Shown here: positions 1 through 6,793 of the stretch, one piece after another | Position numbering within the stretch: the stretch's first letter is position 1 | Layout: the number at the start of each line of letters is the position of its first letter | Source of the DNA: JBEKDJ01 sp050014415 | GTDB taxonomy: Bacteria > Desulfobacterota > BSN033 > UBA1163 | Direction of reading: 5' to 3' | Length of the DNA: 9,382 nt | Assembly: GCA_050014415.1 (NCBI GenBank) | Contig: JBEKDJ010000206.1 | Location: 1-9,382, forward strand | Program-made: the position numbers and the translations under genes | Notes under the pieces: generated by a model | The model's database searches: none | Seen by the model: only the letters and a program-made list of their open reading frames with translations | What the model was told of the DNA's origin: nothing

Positions 1-233
1 GCGACCTGACCTTTATGCTCAAGCCTTAGATCGTGTATGACAGCCCAGTTCCTTGAATTTTTAAAGTAGAAGTCGATGTAGTAGGCAGAGTCCTTCTCAC
101 CGGAAACCCCACTCCTTATTGCCTTCAGTTCCCTTTCAATCAAGAACCGCTGGTAAGGAATCAGCTTACCTTTCAGCAATGCTGTCAGTTCAGCTATTTC
201 TTCCTGCTTTGAATCCATCTTCTTTATGATCAT
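1..233 (-). CDS. NERD-domain protein, N-terminal part (runs off the left edge)
   Basis: Only the first 77 codons are present; the rest lies left of base 1. The translation contains the block SGVSGEKDSAYYIDF, then NWAVIHDLRLEHKGQV. This matches the start of the NERD (nuclease-related) domain: a GE-containing first helix, a strand with xVIHDLxL, then a stretch that would lead into QIDHIxI just outside the window. NERD proteins are predicted DNA-processing nucleases of the restriction-endonuclease-like fold; the catalytic residues cannot be checked here. Two in-frame ATGs are possible, at 233 (MIIKKMDSK) and 218 (MDSKQEE). Neither has a clear SD. I see no good promoter just upstream. NERD genes are common in defence islands, which fits the surroundings. 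Family assignment rests on recognition of about 40 residues. Confidence 0.72.
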   Translation of the reverse strand, partial: MIIKKMDSKQEEIAELTALLKGKLIPYQRFLIERELKAIRSGVSGEKDSAYYIDFYFKNSRNWAVIHDLRLEHKGQV

Positions 234-468
234 TAATCGATCCAGGAGTCTAACTATTTTTTTAGAGCTTGGATTCCTACCGAATTACCGATCCTGACCC
301 TGCTTATATCTAAATTCCGCAATCCGCATTTGGAATGGCCAACTTTTTTATCGATGACACCCGGATTCAATTTCATGAGTAATTCAACTTAGTCAACAGC
401 GTCCCTGGCTTCCCTCCCTGCGAGTGTTGGCTCGTGAATTTCAGGATGAACCCAGAGGCTTGATATTA
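234..468. other. intergenic stretch, no supported gene
   Basis: This 235-base gap separates the NERD gene from the membrane-protein gene. I see no clear promoter, terminator hairpin or RNA gene. The segment around 315-337 (ATTCCGCAATCCGCATTTGG) resembles simple intergenic repeat text. A 40-codon minus-strand ORF (254-376) exists but has no SD and no family I recognise. Confidence 0.4.
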
Positions 469-1065
469 TTATTCGGACGCACGAACATTTTGAAAGAGTT
501 TGTGGACGATGGGTATTTTCCGGAATATATCTCTCAAGGCGATTTTTGGGACCAGCTTATACTCAGCGGCTAGACTATAAAGCAGTGATGCAATAATGCT
601 GGACAACACCCCCAGGATAAAATTAATGATAAACTCAAATTTGCGTTGCTTCTTCAGGGCTCGCTCATATGCATCAAGAATCCGCGCGATTGTCTTTTCC
701 TCAAGAGCCGAAAGATTCGTTACCCTTTCTTGCAAGTTCTGAACTTCAGCCATCAACTTTTGGTGCTGGAGCCTGAGGTCACCAATCTCTTTTAGCAACT
801 CGCCTTTTTCAGAGACCAATAACTTCTGTTCTAACGCCTTTAATGACTCATTTATCTCATCTTTTTCAGTTGCGAACTTACCAATCTTGCCCGCCAGTTC
901 GGACGTCAGTGCTTTGGTCTCCGAGGACATAGAAGACTGTATCTTGTACAGATCCGATGAGAATAACGATAGTTGGATCATCCGTGCTATTATGACTACG
1001 AACGTAAACACAATGAGCACAGCTACAAGGACCATACGGATTTTCTCAGGATTTTTCTCGGGCAT
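469..1065 (-). CDS. two-TM coiled-coil membrane protein, unknown function
   Basis: I do not recognise a family. The 198-residue protein has a hydrophobic segment at about residues 10-30 (MVLVAVLIVFTFVVIIAR), a long charged heptad-rich region at about 47-125 that should form a coiled coil, a second membrane segment at about 145-167 (FIINFILGVLSSIIASLLYS), and a basic tail. It is probably an inner-membrane protein whose coiled-coil loop lies on one side of the membrane. It is the last of three co-directional genes after an Apea-HEPN and a RadC-like gene. A promoter candidate sits in the 54-base gap before it, so it may be transcribed separately. The -10 lies only 10 bases from this ATG, and there is no SD. 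Translation may therefore begin at M11 (base 1035), which would still keep the first membrane segment. Confidence 0.75.
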   Translation of the reverse strand: MPEKNPEKIRMVLVAVLIVFTFVVIIARMIQLSLFSSDLYKIQSSMSSETKALTSELAGKIGKFATEKDEINESLKALEQKLLVSEKGELLKEIGDLRLQHQKLMAEVQNLQERVTNLSALEEKTIARILDAYERALKKQRKFEFIINFILGVLSSIIASLLYSLAAEYKLVPKIALRDIFRKIPIVHKLFQNVRASE

Positions 1066-1075
1066 AATAGGAGGA

Positions 1076-1104
1076 TTAATACGCCTGTTCCCTCAAGATG
1101 TCAA
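1076..1104 (-). promoter_or_regulatory. sigma70-type promoter for the coiled-coil membrane protein
   Basis: On the minus strand a perfect -35 TTGACA (1099-1104) is followed by exactly 17 bases and a -10 TATTAA (1076-1081). It lies in the gap between the RadC-like gene and the membrane-protein gene. The predicted transcript start (about 1069) leaves almost no leader before the ATG at 1065, which favours the in-frame ATG at 1035. Confidence 0.55.
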
Positions 1105-1119
1105 GCAAAAACCTTGATT

Positions 1120-1524
1120 TCACCTCTCCTCCATCCACGCCTGCAACGCCCCTGACTCCTCGAACGAGTAATATCCTCCCAGCGCGATTATGACGCTGTC
1201 CGCGACCTCGATTCCGAAGCTCCTGCCGTCCCGATAGAGGTTCCGGCTGGTTTTCCTGTCCTGCTCCGAAGGGTATGGGAATCCGCTGGGGTGGTTGTGG
1301 ACGACAATCACGGAAGCGCATTGCTTTTCCAGGGCGGGCCTGAAGACCACGTCGGGCGTGGCGTCCACAAGCCCGTCTGAGCCTCTGGAGACCTTCTCAA
1401 TCCCGATTACGCTTTCACCGTCGAGGAGGACGGAGTAAACCCTCTCCTTCCGGTAGCGGCTTATCCCCTTGAAGGCTTCATAGACGTCTTTGGCGTCCCT
1501 GATTCTGGAGGGCTTTGGGGGCAT
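1120..1524 (-). CDS. short RadC-family JAB/MPN protein
   Basis: This 134-residue protein is a JAB1/MPN metalloprotease-fold domain of the RadC type. Visible features are E27, then HNHPSG at 76-81 and PSEQD at 85-89, which together give the JAMM set E..HxH..S..D (E27, H76, H78, D89). It lacks the N-terminal helix-hairpin-helix of full RadC (about 220 residues), as do many RadC-like proteins on mobile elements and in anti-phage loci. The function of RadC is unsettled and peptidase activity is unproven. It starts 25 bases after the stop of the Apea-HEPN gene, so an operon is likely. No SD is evident before the ATG. Its base composition is distinct: lines 1141 and 1201 are roughly 57-62% GC, against about 38% in a counted line of the HEPN gene. 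This suggests separate acquisition. Confidence 0.88.
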   Translation of the reverse strand: MPPKPSRIRDAKDVYEAFKGISRYRKERVYSVLLDGESVIGIEKVSRGSDGLVDATPDVVFRPALEKQCASVIVVHNHPSGFPYPSEQDRKTSRNLYRDGRSFGIEVADSVIIALGGYYSFEESGALQAWMEER

Positions 1525-1549
1525 GAATCATTCTTGTGAGGAGGAGTAT

Positions 1550-2563
1550 TTATTCTGTATGGGAAGACGTCCCGGTAAGAACTAAAGCCACAAAGTAGTC
1601 TTCGAGATCTTTGTTTGAAGGAGACTCAAAAAAATATTTTTGAAATGAGGGCTCTTCTATAATCTGAAGAAGAATTCTGCGAACAATACCGTCGCAAGAT
1701 ACTGAACTTTCTTTTATTGATGCTGCCGCTTTAGGTGATCCCTTGCTCCCATGGACAATCTTTGACCTGACAGCGTAGGCCTTCTTGATTGTTTGGAACA
1801 AACTTAATCGGTTTGGCACATCCTTCTCAAGAAAACAAGCGATACGTTCTCCCAATTTATGGGACAATTCCTGAACATCGGTCGAGAAAAGGGTCTCGAA
1901 GCATATACAATAGTTGGCAATTTTTACTCCAAGGTCGGAGCTAGCGCGAGCAGCCTGCATGAAGTAAAATGCTCGCTCAAACCGCGAAAGTCCTTCATCA
2001 ATTGCAATCTGAAACTTTACCTTAGATCCGCCAGAGAATTCGCGAAATAAGTGCCTCGCCTTTCGTAATTCATCACGGGAGAATTCAGTTGCTAGGACTT
2101 CGCCCTGCGAGTTTGAAAATATGTGTGCAATGGAATTACGGGTTACGTTTGTTTTAGTCGCCACACTGCTTTTATAAGGATGCTCTAGATATCCAAGATC
2201 TACATTTACTGAGTTGTCCTTAACCAACCAAAGCATCTGTAGAAACGTTCTTACCTCCATGAGGCGTTCCACAAGAAAGGAATTGGCCGCTTCGTCACTG
2301 GGGAATGGTTGAGATTCCTCAATGGAGTAAGCTACTGCCCCGGTAGTGTTAAGAAAATGCGTTTCAAGATCGCCTGCAAGTGTATGAAAGGATGGAGTGA
2401 TTAGTTTTTGTATGAATAGTCTGTCATTTGTAATGCGCAGTTTATCGCCGATCTTTTCTCCATCCCCCAGGTTAGATAGGATTTTTAAGTGCTCTACATT
2501 CGTTATGAACAGAGTTCTTTGCATTTGAGGGGATGTTTGGATTTTTGGTGATTCTGCTCCCAT
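1550..2563 (-). CDS. Apea-like HEPN-domain protein, probable RNase effector
   Basis: The 337-residue protein ends in an Apea-like HEPN domain. Residues 190-245 contain the helix block FERAFYFMQAARAS and CFETLFSTDVQELSHKLGER; residues 266-271 are RSKIVH, giving the R-x4-H motif that forms the active site of HEPN ribonucleases. The N-terminal 180 residues are unassigned and may be a sensing or target-binding region. HEPN proteins of this kind occur in defence islands, and RNA cleavage is the expected but unproven activity. A strong promoter candidate overlaps the first ATG (2563), since the -10 is TATAGA at 2563-2568. If that promoter is real, translation must start lower, most simply at M14 (MQRTLF, base 2524), which leaves a leader of about 32 bases. 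The RadC-like gene follows 25 bases downstream. Family is fairly sure; partner and target are unknown. Confidence 0.82.
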   Translation of the reverse strand: MGAESPKIQTSPQMQRTLFITNVEHLKILSNLGDGEKIGDKLRITNDRLFIQKLITPSFHTLAGDLETHFLNTTGAVAYSIEESQPFPSDEAANSFLVERLMEVRTFLQMLWLVKDNSVNVDLGYLEHPYKSSVATKTNVTRNSIAHIFSNSQGEVLATEFSRDELRKARHLFREFSGGSKVKFQIAIDEGLSRFERAFYFMQAARASSDLGVKIANYCICFETLFSTDVQELSHKLGERIACFLEKDVPNRLSLFQTIKKAYAVRSKIVHGSKGSPKAAASIKESSVSCDGIVRRILLQIIEEPSFQKYFFESPSNKDLEDYFVALVLTGTSSHTE

Positions 2564-2619
2564 CTATACACCCGGTCCCTGAACATGTCAACCCCCAATC
2601 CACTGTCCACCTATACACC
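2560..2619 (-). promoter_or_regulatory. promoter and 13-base direct repeats of the Apea-HEPN gene
   Basis: On the minus strand TTGACA (2586-2591), 17 bases and TATAGA (2563-2568) form a near-consensus sigma70 promoter. A direct repeat, CCATCTATACACC at 2560-2572 and CCACCTATACACC at 2607-2619 (plus-strand reading, one mismatch), covers the -10 and recurs 47 bases upstream. The second copy could be a regulator site or a duplicated -10. Confidence 0.55.
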
Positions 2620-2976
2620 GTTAACCTTATAAACCCAGCCACACATAAATTTCAACTACGTTCTCACGCCCTCCGTTTGAGGGGAGATAAGTGTTAATTT
2701 TCAACTTTGCCCCTCTGTCTGATGGGTGACTGGTTGCAGTGAAGAACTGACACCGAAACCGAATGAGACTGCGGCAATGGGAATAGATGTTGGTAACTGC
2801 TGAAAACTATCAACAAGGAGATTTCATTTCCTCGTCATGAGGCGGGCATTTTCTCTTGACAGGGACCCTTCAAATGGGTAACCTTATGAGGGTTCGCATG
2901 ATGGCCCTGAGGTTTGCAAATATGTGGTTGTGCTTTTTTTGAAAAGTGCTAATCTTCATTGCTAATAGGTTAAGTT
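2620..2976. other. intergenic region without recognisable gene
   Basis: I see no tRNA, rRNA, CRISPR or intact gene. Small inverted repeats exist, for example CCCTC-n5-GAGGG at 2669-2683, but none is followed by a T run. A minus-strand frame is open from about 2800 to 2630 without a start or family match. A possible plus-strand promoter (TTGAAA, 18 bases, TAATAG) lies just before the Vsr fragment. Confidence 0.4.
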
Positions 2977-3105
2977 GTGACTGATACTTTTTCTCCTGAA
3001 GACAGAACTAAAATAATGAAGCGTATCAGGAGTGAGGACACCATTCATGAGATGAGAGCAAGATCTTTCTTGCACAGCCATGGACTCAGGTTTCTGAAAA
3101 ATTGA
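2977..3105 (+). pseudogene. Vsr-family mismatch endonuclease, 5' fragment
   Basis: The 42-codon frame starts at GTG 2977, after an in-frame TAA, and reads MTDTFSPEDRTKIMKRIRSE and then LHSHGLRF before a TGA. The pattern FSPExRxxIMxRIRxxDT...LHxxGxRF is the start of very-short-patch-repair (Vsr) endonucleases, normally about 135-150 residues and usually encoded beside a cytosine-5 methyltransferase. The frame stops just where the family continues with RLHxxDLPGxPD. The metal-binding Asp and catalytic His residues are therefore missing, and no continuation is found to the right of the adjoining remnant (past 3334). No methyltransferase is present. This is the only clear plus-strand coding trace. 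It is best read as the relic of a restriction-modification or repair locus broken by the element that begins at 3106. Confidence 0.75.
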
Positions 3106-3334
3106 GGGGGACGTAGGGGTAAATGAAAATTACTTGTCCCATGCATCCAACTCCGTCATCTCCTCCAGTCTCGCCATCCGGTTCACCGAGGACGTCGTCA
3201 CCCCCAGGAACCGCGCCACCGATGCCCCCGCGTATCCCAACTTCCGCACCGTGTCGCTTGTGTTGGCATGGTCCCAATTTACTTCTTTTCTTACCCCATG
3301 TCAAGCATTATTTCTCTTTGCACCAACGTCCCCA
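3106..3334. mobile_element. decayed element between 8-base inverted repeats
   Basis: GGGGACGT at 3107-3114 and ACGTCCCC at 3326-3333 form an inverted pair enclosing the transposase-tail remnant. The left end begins within two bases of the stop that ends the Vsr fragment. I infer a small degenerate insertion, but no target-site duplication could be identified. The right border is uncertain and may extend toward 3400. Confidence 0.35.
3130..3300 (-). pseudogene. C-terminal HTH remnant of an IS200/RAYT-like transposase
   Basis: The minus frame is open for 56 codons without a usable start, between an in-frame TGA (3301-3303) and TAA (3130-3132). It contains LGYAGASVARFLGVTTSSVN followed by RMARLEEMTELDAWDK. 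This helix-turn-helix strongly resembles the DnaA-like C-terminal domain fused to REP-associated Y1 transposases (RAYT/TnpA_REP) in Desulfobacterota-like genomes. The catalytic HUH and Tyr regions are absent, so this is a non-functional tail. Alternatively it could be the HTH end of another multi-copy DNA-binding protein. Confidence 0.6.
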
Positions 3335-3459
3335 TTGTGCCTCCTGATCCCGAATCCTCTGCCAAAAAAGAGTTTGCGAAACCGCTGGGAATAGGTTTGT
3401 AGAATAAAGTTTAGCCTATCAAGGGAACGGAGAACGGCAAAAAACTTGGTTCATTAATC
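3335..3459. other. short gap after the nuclease-ATPase operon
   Basis: I see no gene here. The stretch following the ATPase stop (minus direction) contains a T6 run (3438-3443 as A's on the plus strand) but no convincing hairpin before it, so no terminator is called. Confidence 0.35.
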
Positions 3460-5163
3460 TCAGGATGTCTTGCTAGTAAGTCCTAAATTAGCATCCGCAT
3501 AGTAACGAATTTCCCCTGCAATTTCTTTATAGTCTTTTTCACGAAGAACAGAGTATTTCTCTGTCATGTCCACCACCGATCCTCCAAAATCTATACCACA
3601 ATCATCCACTAAGCCTAGAATGAGTTGTGATCCTTCAGGACGATTGTCTCGTATAAACTGCAACATTATCCGGTGATTCACATCATCCTGTTCTTGCTGG
3701 CGTGGAGCATCAATTATGATTGGACAAAACGTGGAACTTCCAAACGAGCCTACTACATTGAGTATGCTGAAAAAGTAGGCGAGCATCGCCCTGGGGAGAT
3801 CACTACCGGATTCCTTAACTGAGGCTTCGATAGCTCCAGACCCTTCATGTTTTGTTAAATTTAGATATGCGCGGTACCGACGCAGGGATTCCTGGTACTT
3901 ATGAATAATTTCTCTTGTTCCAGCTGGGTCTGCATACTTTTTGATCTTTTCGTCAATATCGCGTAACTGAGTCTGAATTTTTGCGATTTCCCCTTGAACC
4001 TCCTCCAGATTCTTTTGAAGTGTTGCCGCCATTCCTCTCTTACCTTCATTTTCTATCAAATCCTTAAGCGTCACCTCTCCTTGTTTTTCGGCTAATAGAG
4101 CATTCACTGCATTTAATTCTTCGCTGGTATCAGCTAATGTCCGCCTATGGTTCTGGATATTATCTTCAACTTTTTTCAGATCGTCACGGATTTGATGCAG
4201 CAAACTGTTGCAGCGATCTTCATCTCTTGCTATAGCGAATCGCTCTGCAAATGAATTAGCATACAATGCCCCACAGGTCGGACATTGGACATGGTCTTCT
4301 TCCAGCTTGCTACTGAATACATAGTCTGCCTGAAGTTCTTGGCGTGCAAGCGTGACAATTTCTCTTTGAGCTTCCAGACGAATCCTCTCTGTCTCCAGGT
4401 CCACAAGTTTGTCTTTGTACTCTTCCTCCTGCTTCCGTAAGACCTCGCACCGTTTGAGTAATTCATCAATTTCCTTCTTGTATGATTTTACATCTATATC
4501 GAACCGTGCCTTGGAAAGCTGTGTTTCCAAGCGTCGCATAACATCTTTCAGCATGGCCTCACGACGAGAAGGATCTTCTTGCTTAGCTTGTAACTTTATA
4601 GCTTCGGCTTTAAGCTCATACCACTCATTTGGATGTATGCCCGTATGATAGTAAATAAGATCTCGCCTCCAGTTCTTAAACTGCCCAAGATTCTCAAATG
4701 ATGACCAATTCCTTGCCCATCCAGCGTCTTGATCGATATAATATGGAAGGAAAAGAAATGCAGGTGGTGGAACTCGTATTTCACCCTCATGCTCAACGAG
4801 GGTAAGTTTAAAGTCAAACAGATCAGCCAGCTTTGGCCCTAGTTCATTTGTTACGTTACCGAATGTTCCAATGAGCCGATGATTATTGGAAAAGATACTG
4901 AAAGAGGCTCCTTGTCTATAAATGCTATAGGGCATTTCGTCCACCTTAAACCTGACCAGCAAAGATATGTCTGCCTGTTTCCAGCGATTGTCGAGGTGAG
5001 TAGGCGTAGCGCCTAGGGCATAATAGATGTTCTTGATTATGGTGGACTTACCAGTGTCATTTGGCCCGCGAATGACGGTTGATGTCGGATGAAAAGTCAC
5101 CCTTCGGGCCCTTTTTTCGTTGTGTGCCACGAGTAGAATCTCGTCCAATTTGAAGCTTTTCAT
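3460..5163 (-). CDS. SMC/Rad50-like ATPase with zinc hook, Lamassu LmuB-like
   Basis: The 567-residue protein has the layout of a short SMC/Rad50 ATPase. Walker A is GPNDTGKS (33-40). A Q-loop-like LPYYIDQD lies at 139-146. Coiled coil spans about 185-290 and 325-435, separated by a CPTC zinc-hook motif (294-297). A signature-like ESGSDLPRAMLAY (451-463) is followed by Walker B CPIIIDAP (480-487) and then RQQEQDD. Such proteins dimerise through the hook and bind DNA ends or unusual DNA. Its start ATG overlaps the stop of the upstream DUF4297 nuclease gene (ATGA), so the pair is translationally coupled, with GAGG 10 bases upstream. A DUF4297 nuclease followed by an SMC ATPase is the LmuA-LmuB layout of Lamassu defence. 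In that model this subunit senses DNA and controls the nuclease. ATPase family is sure; the Lamassu assignment is inference. Confidence 0.85.
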   Translation of the reverse strand: MKSFKLDEILLVAHNEKRARRVTFHPTSTVIRGPNDTGKSTIIKNIYYALGATPTHLDNRWKQADISLLVRFKVDEMPYSIYRQGASFSIFSNNHRLIGTFGNVTNELGPKLADLFDFKLTLVEHEGEIRVPPPAFLFLPYYIDQDAGWARNWSSFENLGQFKNWRRDLIYYHTGIHPNEWYELKAEAIKLQAKQEDPSRREAMLKDVMRRLETQLSKARFDIDVKSYKKEIDELLKRCEVLRKQEEEYKDKLVDLETERIRLEAQREIVTLARQELQADYVFSSKLEEDHVQCPTCGALYANSFAERFAIARDEDRCNSLLHQIRDDLKKVEDNIQNHRRTLADTSEELNAVNALLAEKQGEVTLKDLIENEGKRGMAATLQKNLEEVQGEIAKIQTQLRDIDEKIKKYADPAGTREIIHKYQESLRRYRAYLNLTKHEGSGAIEASVKESGSDLPRAMLAYFFSILNVVGSFGSSTFCPIIIDAPRQQEQDDVNHRIMLQFIRDNRPEGSQLILGLVDDCGIDFGGSVVDMTEKYSVLREKDYKEIAGEIRYYADANLGLTSKTS

Positions 5164-6302
5164 TCCGTTTTTTCCTCAGATTTCGTATCAGTTTCCGGTA
5201 ATGATTCGATTTCATATGTCTCCATTAGTGCTACGGCATGGAAAAATTCAGAAGAATAGGCCCCTGCGATTCGTAATAACCTTGCACGGGAGCAAATCTG
5301 CCTGCCGAGCTCTTTGAGAGCAATACTAGGATCGGCACCACATATTTCTGCACACCATGATGCCACCTCCATTCTGAGACGTTGGAGGCTCTCTTTAGTG
5401 TCATCCATTCGGTCAATCTCATATCTGTGCCAAGCAATACCAATTCGGTGAACTTCCAATGCTGGGACCCCTTCGGCCACTAGTCGTTCACGGATTTCTT
5501 CCCAAAGCTCCTCTGGGTCTACCTTGCCTCCTATTTCTTCAAGTAAGGCATCCAGCGTCGAACGTGCGATTCCCTTCAGGCTCTGCAATTCCCCAAAAGT
5601 TTTTATGGGACCTTCATAACCGGTCCGCTGTCGAACTCCATCGAAAATCACCCGGTAAACAGCGGATACGGCATGTTTCCTTCCTGGTAGCATTGCTTCA
5701 AGAAATTCTGCAACTTTGCCCTTAGCATGCGTTTCGTGATCCTGGAGACTTAAGGGAGTGACCTCAAAAAAGACCAACGGGTGAAGAGGTATAGAACAGT
5801 ACACACGGCATTCTTTCGTGAGGTTATTCTTAATCTGATCAATTTCTTTTTGGTCTAATTCCGCACATTTTATGACTCTCAGCGGAAGACTTGGTGCTTT
5901 ACTACTAAGTGCCATTTTAAAAGGGGAGTTTGAAATAAAATGGAGACTCTTAGTGTTATCCTCAAATAGCACGTAATTGCTATAGAGTTTTCCAAGGATC
6001 GAGGGCAATAACTTTCCATCTTTTCCTTTTGGCCTGGCGACCAAGGCGCGGACTGTCCAATTTCTGCCCGTTTGAGTTTTCACTTGATAAAACGCAGCCA
6101 CACTGGGATCGTGTTCCGAGTCCAAAACAATTACATCCTCGTGATAGTCACAGATCAATAGATAATCGGTTTCATTCCGGTGAAGGTCCAGAAGAAGACA
6201 AATTACCCAGTCCTTTTGAAAATCAAATCGACTGGCTGACCGAGCACCGGCTGTCTCGCGGGGAGGACGGTTCACAAGTTGCTCTGCCAGACGAAGATCC
6301 AT
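5160..6302 (-). CDS. DUF4297 (Cap4-type) nuclease effector, Lamassu LmuA-like
   Basis: Residues 12-80 carry the DUF4297/Cap4 restriction-endonuclease-like fold. They include RPPRETAGA, then SRFDFQKDW, then DYHEDVIVLD (52-61), and FYQVKT (71-76). D56, Q73 and K75 form the PD-(D/E)xK-type active site. The family cuts dsDNA. The remaining 300 residues are not a SAVED domain, so this is not CBASS Cap4; they probably contact the ATPase subunit. The gene is first in a two-gene operon and its stop overlaps the ATPase start by 4 bases. The start at 6302 has AAGGAG upstream, though with a long 14-base spacing, and a strong promoter lies upstream. In Lamassu, the nuclease is held inactive by the SMC partner until invading DNA is detected, and its activation damages phage, plasmid or host DNA. 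That role is inferred here. Confidence 0.82.
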   Translation of the reverse strand: MDLRLAEQLVNRPPRETAGARSASRFDFQKDWVICLLLDLHRNETDYLLICDYHEDVIVLDSEHDPSVAAFYQVKTQTGRNWTVRALVARPKGKDGKLLPSILGKLYSNYVLFEDNTKSLHFISNSPFKMALSSKAPSLPLRVIKCAELDQKEIDQIKNNLTKECRVYCSIPLHPLVFFEVTPLSLQDHETHAKGKVAEFLEAMLPGRKHAVSAVYRVIFDGVRQRTGYEGPIKTFGELQSLKGIARSTLDALLEEIGGKVDPEELWEEIRERLVAEGVPALEVHRIGIAWHRYEIDRMDDTKESLQRLRMEVASWCAEICGADPSIALKELGRQICSRARLLRIAGAYSSEFFHAVALMETYEIESLPETDTKSEEKTE

Positions 6303-6343
6303 AAAATTCGGCTTCGCTCCTTAATAAACTCAAAGTCGGCTCA

Positions 6344-6372
6344 ATTTTAATCAAAGAATTCTGAACTGTCAA
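6344..6372 (-). promoter_or_regulatory. sigma70-type promoter of the nuclease-ATPase operon
   Basis: On the minus strand TTGACA (6367-6372), 17 bases and TAAAAT (6344-6349) give a near-consensus promoter. The leader before the ATG at 6302 would be about 35 bases and contains AAGGAG. No obvious operator palindrome overlaps it. Confidence 0.65.
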
Positions 6373-6520
6373 TCAGAGAATGATCACCTTTCCATTAATG
6401 AGCTCGTCTGTCCCGTGGGCCTGGGGTATATTTCTATTATCAATTTGCGATTGCAATATACACCATTTTCAAAAATTAGGGAATAGAAAAGGCAAGTTCT
6501 TGAGTGTCAGGTCTACACTA

Positions 6521-6660
6521 TTTACTAATCGCCCTCACCTTTCAATTGTTCCGGAGTCCTTTCCTCCAGCCACAGCTTACAGACATTCTTCCAACCTATC
6601 CTGCGCCATTTCCGTAAAGCATAGAGCAAAGCGCATAGAGCATAGCGTATAGCGTAAAGA
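6521..6660 (-). repeat. composite dispersed repeat, copy A
   Basis: Read on the minus strand, a heptamer-like array (6613-6657; units such as CTATGCG, CTCTATG, CTTTACG) leads after about 30 bases into a 60-base module (6521-6580). The module frame encodes KLWLEERTPEQLKGEGD and stop (6525-6527). The frame stays open back through the array to a TGA near 6667, but has no start codon. The module is about 77% identical to copy B (8218-8277) by eye. The order array then module is the same in all copies. Confidence 0.7.
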
Positions 6661-6687
6661 CATAACCCTCATTAGCAGGCAGGCGTG

Positions 6688-6775
6688 ATTCGTGTCCGCC
6701 TCCCTGATAACCTGTTTGCGAAGCACTGTGCTTAAGAAAAACAAAGAGAGGCAGAGCCATTAAACCGACACGAAT
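6688..6775. repeat. 9-base inverted repeat around a small palindrome
   Basis: ATTCGTGTC (6688-6696) and GACACGAAT (6767-6775) are perfect inverted copies. Between them is AAGCAC-T-GTGCTT (6721-6733). The block lies between the stop of the DUF4143 ATPase gene and repeat copy A. No T run follows the hairpin on either strand, so it is not a standard terminator; it may be a small mobile or structural element. Confidence 0.4.
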
Positions 6776-6793
6776 TCATTCATGCCAGCAGGT

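Noticed and set aside
254..376. 40-codon minus-strand ORF in the gap left of the membrane-protein gene
   Set aside because: It has no SD, no recognisable family, and it overlaps simple repeat-like sequence.
2630..2800. open minus-strand frame upstream of the Apea-HEPN gene
   Set aside because: It has no start codon and no domain, and such length is easily reached by chance.
3123..3394. overlapping plus-strand ORFs of 74 and 86 codons and a minus ORF of 72 codons
   Set aside because: They are antisense or out-of-frame readings of the transposase-tail remnant; Pro/Ser/Thr-rich or Gly-rich composition comes from the GC-rich stretch.
5160..6302. CBASS Cap4 effector
   Set aside because: The N-terminal nuclease fits DUF4297/Cap4, but there is no recognisable SAVED domain and no cGAS-like nucleotidyltransferase gene; the partner is an SMC-type ATPase.
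6380..6652. 90-codon plus-strand ORF
   Set aside because: It lies antisense across repeat copy A, begins near the nuclease-operon promoter, and has no family resemblance.
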